Assembly (NCBI RefSeq): GCF_028476545.1
Contig: NW_026732278.1
Coordinates: forward strand, 434,001-498,000
DNA length: 64,000 nucleotides
Origin: Physella acuta
Lineage: Eukaryota; Mollusca; Gastropoda; Physidae
Direction: 5' to 3'
The notes under the pieces were generated by a model that was not told the origin of the DNA, did not search any database, and worked only from the letters and a program-made list of their open reading frames with translations. The position numbers were made by a program, and so were the translations under genes. Below, one piece after another: positions 1 through 9,900 of the stretch. Position 1 is the first letter of the stretch; every line of letters starts with the position of its first letter.

Positions 1-3000
1 ATAGCTGTATCAAGTGGTGATAATGAAACAACAACAACAGCTGTATCAACTGGTGTTAATGAAACAACAATGGTATCAACAGGTGTAAATGAAACAACTA
101 CAACAACAGCTTTATCAACTGGTGATAATGAAACAACAACAACAATAGCTGTATCAACTGGTGTTAATGAAACAACAATGGTATCAACAGGTGTAAATGA
201 AACAACTACAACAACAGCTTTATCAACTGATGATAATGAAACAACTACAACAATAGCTGTATCGCCTGGTGATAATGAAACAACAACAACAGCTGTATCA
301 ACCGGTGTTAATGAAACAACAATGGTATCAACTGGTGTAATTGAAACAACAACAACAACAGCTTTATTAACTGGTGATAATGAAACAACTATAGCAACAA
401 TGGTATCAACTGGTGATAATGAAACACAAACAACAACAGCTGTATCAACTGGTGTTAATGAAACAACTATGGCAACAATGATATCAATAGGTATAAATGA
501 AACAACTACAACAATAGCTGTATCAAGTGGTGATAATGAAACAAATACAACACTAGCTGTATCAACTGGTGTAATTGAAACAACTACAACAATAGCTGTA
601 TCACCTGGTGATAATGAAACAACAACAACAATAGCTGTATCAACTGGTGTTAATGAAACAACAACAACAGCTGTATCAACCGGTGTTAATGAAACAACAA
701 TGGTATCAACAGGTGTAAATGAAACAACTACAACAATAGCTGTATCACCTGGTGATAATGAAACAACAACAGCTGTATCAACTAGTGATAATGAAACAAA
801 TACAACACTAGCTGCATCAACTGGTGATAATGAAACACAAACAACAACAGCTGTATCAACTGGTGTTAATGAAACAACTATAGCAACAATGGTATCAACA
901 GGTGTAAATGAAACAACTACAACAACAGCTTTATCAACTGGTGATAATGAAACAACAACAATAGCTGTATCAACTGGTGTTAATGAAACAACAATGGTAT
1001 CAACAGGTGTAAATGAAACAACTACAACAATAGCTGTATCACCTGGTGATAATGAAACAACAACAACAGCTGTATCAACTAGTGATAATGAAACAAATAC
1101 AACACTAGCTGTATCAACTGGTGTTAATGAAACAACCATAGCAACAATGGTATCAACAGGTGTAAATGAAACAACTACAACAACAGCTTTATCAACTGGT
1201 GATAATGAAACAACAACAACAGCTGTATCAACTGGTGTTAATGAAACAACAATGGTATCAACAGGTGTAAATGAAACAACTACAACAACAGCTTTATCAA
1301 CTGGTGATAATGAAACAATTACAACAATAGCTGTATCACCTGGTGATAATGAAACAACAACAACAGCTGTATCAACTGGTGTTAATGAAACAACTATAGC
1401 AACAATGGTATCAACAGGTGTAAATGAAACAACTACAACAACAGCTTTATCAACTGGTGATAATGAAACAACAACAACAATAGCTGTATCACCTGGTGAT
1501 AATGAAACAACAACAACAGCTGTATCAACTGGTGATAATGAAACAAATACAACACTAGCTGTATCAACTGGTGTTAATGAAACAACTATAGCAACAATGG
1601 TATCAACAGGTGTAAATGAAACAACTACAACAACAGCTTTATCAACTGGTGATAATGAAACAAATACAACACTAGCTGTATCAACTGGTGTTAATGAAAC
1701 AACTATAGCAACAATGGTATCAACTGGTGATAATGAAACACAAACAACAACAGCTATATCAACTGGTGTTAATGAAACAACTATAGCAACAATGGTATCA
1801 ACAGGTGTAAATGAAACAACTACAACAACAGTTTTATCAACTGGTGATAATGAAACAACAACAACAGCTGTATCAACTGGTGTTAATGAAACAACAATGG
1901 TATCAACAGGTGTAAATGAAACAACTACAACAATAGCTGTATCACCTGGTGATAATGAAACAACAACAACAGCTGTATCAACTGGTGATAATGAAACAAA
2001 TACAACACTAGCTGTATCAACTGGTGATAATGAAACACAAACAACAACAGCTGTATCAACTGGTGATAATGAAACACAAACAACAACAGCTTTATCAACT
2101 GGTGTTAATGAAACAACTATAGCAACAATGGTATCAACAGGTGTAAATGAAACAACTACAACAACAGCTTTATCAACTGGTGATAATGAAACAACAACAA
2201 CAGCTGTATCAACTGGTGTTAATGAAACAAATACAACACTAGCTGTATCAACTGGTGATAATGAAACACAAACAACAACAGCTGTATCAACTGGTGATAA
2301 TGAAACACAAACAACAACAGCTGTATCAACTGGTGATAATGAAACACAAACAACAACAGCTGTATCAACTGGTGTTAATGAAACAACTATAGCAACAATG
2401 GTATCAACAGGTGTAAATGAAACAACTACAACAACAGCTTTATCAACTGGTGATAATGAAACAACAACAACAGCTGTATCAACTGGTGTTAATGAAACAA
2501 CAATGGTATCAACAGGTGTAAATGAAACAACTACAACAATAGCTGTATCACCTGGTGATAATGAAACAACAACAACAGCTGTATCAACTAGTGATAATGA
2601 AACAAATACAACACTAGCTGTATCAACTGGTGTTAATGAAACAACCATAGCAACAATGGTATCAACAGGTGTAAATGAAACAACTACAACAACAGCTTTA
2701 TCAACTGGTGATAATGAAACAACAACAACAGCTGTATCAACTGGTGTTAATGAAACAACAATGGTATCAACAGGTGTAAATGAAACAACTACAACAACAG
2801 CTTTATCAACTGGTGATAATGAAACAATTACAACAATAGCTGTATCACCTGGTGATAATGAAACAACAACAACAGCTGTATCAACTGGTGTTAATGAAAC
2901 AACTATAGCAACAATGGTATCAACAGGTGTAAATGAAACAACTACAACAACAGCTTTATCAACTGGTGATAATGAAACAACAACAATAGCTGTATCAACT

Positions 3001-3933
3001 GGTGTTAATGAAACAACAATGGTATCAACAGGTGTAAATGAAACAACTACAACAATAGCTGTATCACCTGGTGATAATGAAACAACAACAACAGCTGTAT
3101 CAACTAGTGATAATGAAACAAATACAACACTAGCTGTATCAACTGGTGTTAATGAAACAACCATAGCAACAATTGTATCAACAGGTGTAAATGAAACAAC
3201 TACAACAACAGCTTTATCAACTGGTGATAATGAAACAACAACAACAGCTGTATCAACTGGTGTTAATGAAACAACAATGGTATCAACAGGTGTAAATGAA
3301 ACAACTACAACAACAGCTTTATCAACTGGTGATAATGAAACAATTACAACAATAGCTGTATCACCTGGTGATAATGAAACAACAACAACAGCTGTATCAA
3401 CTGGTGTTAATGAAACAACTATAGCAACAATGGTATCAACAGGTGTAAATGAAACAACTACAACAACAGCTTTATCAACTGGTGATAATGAAACAACAAC
3501 AACAATAGCTGTATCACCTGGTGATAATGAAACAACAACAACAGCTGTATCAACTGGTGATAATGAAACAAATACAACACTAGCTGTATCAACTGGTGTT
3601 AATGAAACAACTATAGCAACAATGGTATCAACAGGTGTAAATGAAACAACTACAACAACAGCTTTATCAACTGGTGATAATGAAACAAATACAACACTAG
3701 CTGTATCAACTGGTGTTAATGAAACAACTATAGCAACAATGGTATCAACTGGTGATAATGAAACACAAACAACAACAGCTATATCAACTGGTGTTAATGA
3801 AACAACTATAGCAACAATGGTATCAACAGGTGTAAATGAAACAACTACAACAACAGTTTTATCAACTGGTGATAATGAAACAACAACAACAGCTGTATCA
3901 ACTGGTGATAATGAAACAACTACAACAACAGCT
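1..3933 (+). repeat. Coding repeat type A: STG(V/D)NET units
   Basis: Degenerate units of about 11-15 codons alternate STGVNET, STGDNET and SPGDNET followed by TTTTA-, TTIATMV- or NTTLAV-type linkers. Nearly every unit has an N-E-T N-glycosylation sequon plus a Thr run suited to O-glycosylation. Kilobase blocks are duplicated within the array (offsets 2025 and 1509 bp, both in frame). Confidence 0.9.
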
Positions 3934-6900
3934 GGTGATCAAGAAATAAAATTGACACCAGTATCATCAGGAGATCAAGAAACTACCTTAACAACAGTAT
4001 CATCTAGTGTTCAAGAAACTACTTTAACAACAGTAACATCAGGAGATCAAGAAACTACCTTAACAACAGTATCATCAGGAGAGCAGGAAACTACCTTAAC
4101 AACAGTAACATCAGGAGATGAAGAAACTACCTTAACAACAGTAACATCAGGTGATAAAGAAACTACCTTAACAACAGTATCATCAGGAGAGCAGGAAACT
4201 ACCTTAACAAAAGTAACATCAGGAGATGAAGAAACTACCTTAACAACAGTAACATCAGGTGATAAAGAAACTACCTTAACAACAGTAACATCAGGAGATC
4301 AAGAAACTACTTTAACAACAGTATCATCAGGTGATCAAGAAACTACCTTAACAACAGTATTATCAGGAGATCAAGAAACTACCTTAACAACAGTATCATC
4401 TGGTGATCAAGAAACTACATTATCAACAGTATCACCTGGTGATCAAGAAACTACCTTAGCAACAGTATCATCTGGTGATCAAGAAACTACCTTAACAACA
4501 GTATCATCTGGTGATCAAGAAACTACCTTAACAACAGTAACATCTGGTGATCAAGAAACTACCTTAACACCAGCATCATCAGGTGATCGAGAAACTACCT
4601 TAACTACAATAACATCAGGAGATCAAGAAACTACTTTAACAACAGTATCTTCAGGTGAACAAGAAACTACCTTAACAACAATATCATCAGGTGATCAAGA
4701 AACTACCTTAACAACAGTTTTATCAGGTGATCAAGAAACTACCTTAACAACAGTAACATCTGGTGATCAAGAAACTACCTTAACAACAGTATCATCAGGT
4801 GATCAAGAAACTACCTTAACAACAGTAACATCTGGTGATCAAGTAACTACCTCAACACCAGCATCATCAGGTGATCAAGAAACTACCTTAACTACAATAA
4901 CATCAGGAGTTAAAGAAACTACTTTAACAACAGTATCTTCAGGTGAACAAGAAACTACCTTAACAACAATATCATCAGGTGATCAAGAAACTACCTTAAC
5001 AACAGTATCATCAGGTGATCAAGAGACTACCTCAACAACAGTATCATCAGGTGATCAAGAAACTACCTTAACAACAGTATCATCAGGTGATCAAGAGACT
5101 ACCTTAACAACAGTATCATCAGGTGATCAAGAAACTACCTTAACAACAGTATCATCAGGTGATCAAGAAACTACCTTAACAACAGTATCATCAGGTGATC
5201 AAGAGACTACCTTAACATCAGTATCATCAGGAGATCAAGAAACTACCTTAACAACAGTATTATCTAGTGTTCAAGAAACTACCTTAACAACATCAGGAGA
5301 TCAAGAGACTACCTTAACAACAGTATCATCAGGTGATCAAGAAACTACCTTAACTACAGTAACATCAGGTGATCAAGAGACTACCTTAACAACATTATCA
5401 TCAGGAGATCAAGAGACTACCTTAACAACAGTATCATCAGGAGATCAAGAGACTACCTTAACAACAGTATCATCAGGAGATCAAGAGACTACCTTAACAA
5501 CAGTATCATCAGGTGATCAAGAAACTACCTTAACAACAGTATCATCAGGTGATCAAGAAACTACCTTAACAACAGTATCATCAGGAGATCAAGAGACTAC
5601 CTTAACAACAGTATCATCAGGTGATCAAGAAACTACCTTAACAACAGTATCATCAGGTGATCAAGAGACTACCTTAACAACAGTATCATCTAGTGATCAA
5701 GAAACTACCTTAACAGTATCATCAGGTGATCAAGAGACTACCTTAACAACAGTATCATCAGGTGATCAAGAAACTACATTAACAACAGTATCATCAGGAG
5801 ATCAAGAGACTACCTTAACAACAGTATCATCAGGTGATCAAGAAACTACCTTAACAACAGTATCATCAGGAGATCAAGAAACTACCTTAACAACAGTATC
5901 ATCAGGTGATCAAGAAACTACCTTAACAACAGTATCATCAGGTGATCAAGAGACTACCTTAACAACAGTATCATCTAGTGATCAAGAAACTACCTTAACA
6001 GTATCATCAGGTGATCAAGAGACTACCTTAACAACAATATCATCGGGTGATCAAGAAACTACCTTAACAACAGCATCATCAGGTGATCAAGAAACTACCT
6101 TAACAACAGTATCATCTGGTGATCAAGAAACTACCTTAACAACAGTATCATCAAGTGATCAAGAAACTACCTTAACACCAGCATCATCAGGTGATCAAGA
6201 AACTATCTTAACTACAATAACATCAGGAGATCAAGAAACTACTTTAACAACAGTATCTTCAGGTGAACAAGAAACTACCTTAACAACAATATCATCAGGT
6301 GATCAAGAAACTACCTTAACACCAGTATCATCAGGTGATCAAGAAACTACCTTAACAACAGTATCATCAGGTGATCAAGAAACTACCTTAACAAAACTAT
6401 CATCAGGTGATCAAGAAACTACCTTAACAACACTATCATCAGGTGATCAAGAAACTACCTTAACAACAGTATCATCAGGAGATCAAGAGACTACCTTAAC
6501 AACAGTAACACCAGGAGATCAAGAAATTACCTTAACAACAGTATCATCAGGTGATCAAGAAACTACCTTAACAACACTATCATCAGGTGATCAAGAGACT
6601 ACCTTAACAACAGTATCATCAGGTGATCAAGAAACTACCTTAACTACAGTAACATCAGGAGATCAAGAAACTACTTTAACAACAGTATCATCTAGTGATC
6701 AAGAAACTACCTTAACACCAGTATCATCAGGTGATCAAGAAACTACCTTAACAACAGTATCATCAGGTGATCAAGAAACTACCTTAACTACAGTAACATC
6801 AGGAGATCAAGAAACTACTTTAACAACAGTATCATCTAGTGATCAAGAAACTACCTTAACAACAGTATCTTCAGGTGATCAAGAAACTACCTTAACACCA

Positions 6901-9900
6901 GTATCATCAGGTGATCAAGAAACTACCTTAACAACACTATCATCAGGTGATCAAGAAACTACCTTAACAACAGTATCATCAGGAGATCAAGAGACTACCT
7001 TAACAACAGTATCATCAGGTGATCAAGAAACTACCTTAACAACAGTATCATCAGGTGATCAAGAAACTACCTTAACAACATTATCATCAGGAGATCAAGA
7101 GACTACCTTAACAACAGTATCATCAGGTGATCAAGAAACTACCTTAACAACAGTATCATCAGGTGATCAAGAAACTACCTTAACAACAGTATCATCAGGA
7201 GATCAAGAAACTACCTTAACAACAGTATCATCAGGTGATCAAGAAACTACCTTAACAACATTATCATCAGGAGATCAAGAGACTACCTTAACAACATTAT
7301 CATCAGGAGATCAAGAAAGTACCTTAACAACATTATCATCAGGAGATCAAGAGACTACCTTAACAACAGTATCATCAGGTGATCAAGAAACTACCTTAAC
7401 AACAGTATCATCAGGAGATCAAGAAACTACCTTAACAACAGTATCATCAGGTGATCAAGAAACTACCTTAACAACAGTATCATCAGAAGAACAAGAGACT
7501 ACCTTAACAACAGCATCATCAGGTGATCAAGCAACTATTTTAACAACAGTATCATCAGGTGATCAAGAGACTACCTTAACAACAGTATCAGGAGATCAAG
7601 AAACTACCTTAACAACAGTATCATCAGGAGATGAAGAAACAAAATTTACACCAGTATCATCTATTGATCAAGAAACTACCTTAACTACAGAAATAAAATC
7701 TACTTCATTTTTAACAATGGAAGCTAATTTTACTATTTCACCAACAGCTGAAGCAAACGTTACTACTTCAAGAATTGAAGTAAATGTTACTTCTTCATCA
7801 ACAGCTGAAACAAATGTTACTACTTCACCAACAGCTGATGTAAATGTTACTACTTCAACAGTTGAAGTAAATGTCACTTCTTCATCAACAGCTGATGTAA
7901 ATGTTACTATTTCACCAACAGCTGAGCTAAATGTTACTACTTCACCAACAGCTGATGTAAATGTTACTACTTCAACAGTTGAAGTAAATGTCACTTCTTC
8001 ATCAACAGCTGATGTAAATGTTACTATTTCACCAACAGCTGAGCTAAATGTTACTACTTCACCAACAGCTGATGTAAATGTTACTACTTCAACAGTTGAA
8101 GTAAATGTCACTTCTTCATCAACAGCTGATTTAAATGTTACTACTTTATCAACAGCTGATGTAAATGTTACTACTTCACCAACAGCTGATGTAAATGTTG
8201 CTACTTCAACAGCTGATGTAAATGTTACTTCTTCATCAACAGCTGAGCTAAATGTTACTACTTCACCAACAGCTGATGTAAATGTTACTACTTCAACAGT
8301 TGAAGTAAATGTTACAACTTCATCAACAGCTGAAGTAAATGCTACTACTTCACCAACAGCTGATGTAAATGTCACTACTTCACCAACAGCTGGTGTAAAT
8401 GTTACTATTTCACCACCAGCTGATGTAAATGTTACTATTTCACCAACAGCTGATGTAAATGTTACTATTTCACCAACAGCTGATGTAAATGTTACTACTT
8501 CAACAGCTGATGTAAATGTTACTATTTCACCAACAGCTGAAGGAACTGTTACTACTTCCCCAACTGTTAAAATGGATTTAGTAACTGAAACAGCTACTAC
8601 AACTTTTGAACTACAAAAAACAACTGCTGAATTGCCTCTGTGTAATGACTCACAGATAGCCTCTCAGACAGAAGAAGATGCAGATAGTGGAACACTTTTT
8701 GCAGGCTTATCAAAAATTCTTAGTGTTATAAATAAGAAATGTATAACACCTGTAAGTAAAGAAACTACAAGACATTCAGCCACTCGGGTCACAAGTCCTT
8801 TACCTTCAACTTTTACTGTAATACCTTTGGATACAACCACCAATGGGGTTAGTTTAAATGACACTTCAGCTGTTTCAAATAAAACAGACCACATCTTTAC
8901 ACCATCTACCAGTACAAGTCATGATGTGTTGATACCAACAGGAAGTGGCATTCTTCTCCCAGCAGACAACACATCACACTCCAGTGGTGTTGATGTTGAA
9001 TCTTGGTACACAAGCACAACTCAACCAAGTAAGGAGACAACTGAAGATAAGACGTTGATGTTTGAAACCAAACCTGTGTATGAGCTAACTATTAAACCAC
9101 CATCATCCACTTCTGCAGCATCAACTGAAGACACTGATGTCATTCAATTCCAGACTCAAAAAGTGGACATCATCATACTTGAGAAAACATCACCAGCTAA
9201 GCCAGAGTACTCCTCTACATCAGCTGTTGATCTCACCGCTACCACAGAATCTGAACTGGTTGTTGAAACTGGCAAAGTTGGTATAGTGTCACTTGGTACA
9301 GTTGTAACAACAACAACAGGCAGTAAAACAACTGATGCTACTGGCAGGACTCACAAGCAGACTTCCATGGTGCCAAGTACAAGCCCAGATGCTACAAAAG
9401 ATGAATTTATACATGTGGAAACCAACAGAGTGGACAACATTACCGTTCATACAACTAAGACAGCAGACACAACAACAGAAATAACAACCAGGCTGACAGG
9501 GGAAACTGTTACAATTGATAGCAATGGTCACATTCATGCTGAAACCTTACCTGTAGAACAAGTTACTGTTAAACCTTATAGACCAGTGGTCAGTTCTACA
9601 CCTGAAACTGTTACAATTGATAGCAATGGTCACATTCATGCTGAAACCTTACCTGTAGAACAAGTTACTGTTAAACCAGTGGTCAGTTCTACACCTGAAA
9701 CTGTTACAATTGATAGCAATGGTCACATTCATGCTGAAACCTTACCTGTAGAACAAGTTACAGTCAAGCCTTATAGACCAGTGGTCAGTTCTACACCTGA
9801 AACTGTAACAATTGATAGCAATGGTCACATTCATGCTGAAACCTTACCTGTAGAACAAGTTACGGTCAAGCCTTATAGACCAGTGGTCAGTTCTACACCT

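Noticed and set aside
7668-8375. 235-codon minus-strand frame opposite the mucin NVT repeats
   Set aside because: It is the shadow of coding repeats whose unit length is a multiple of three; the plus frame continues on both sides for kilobases.
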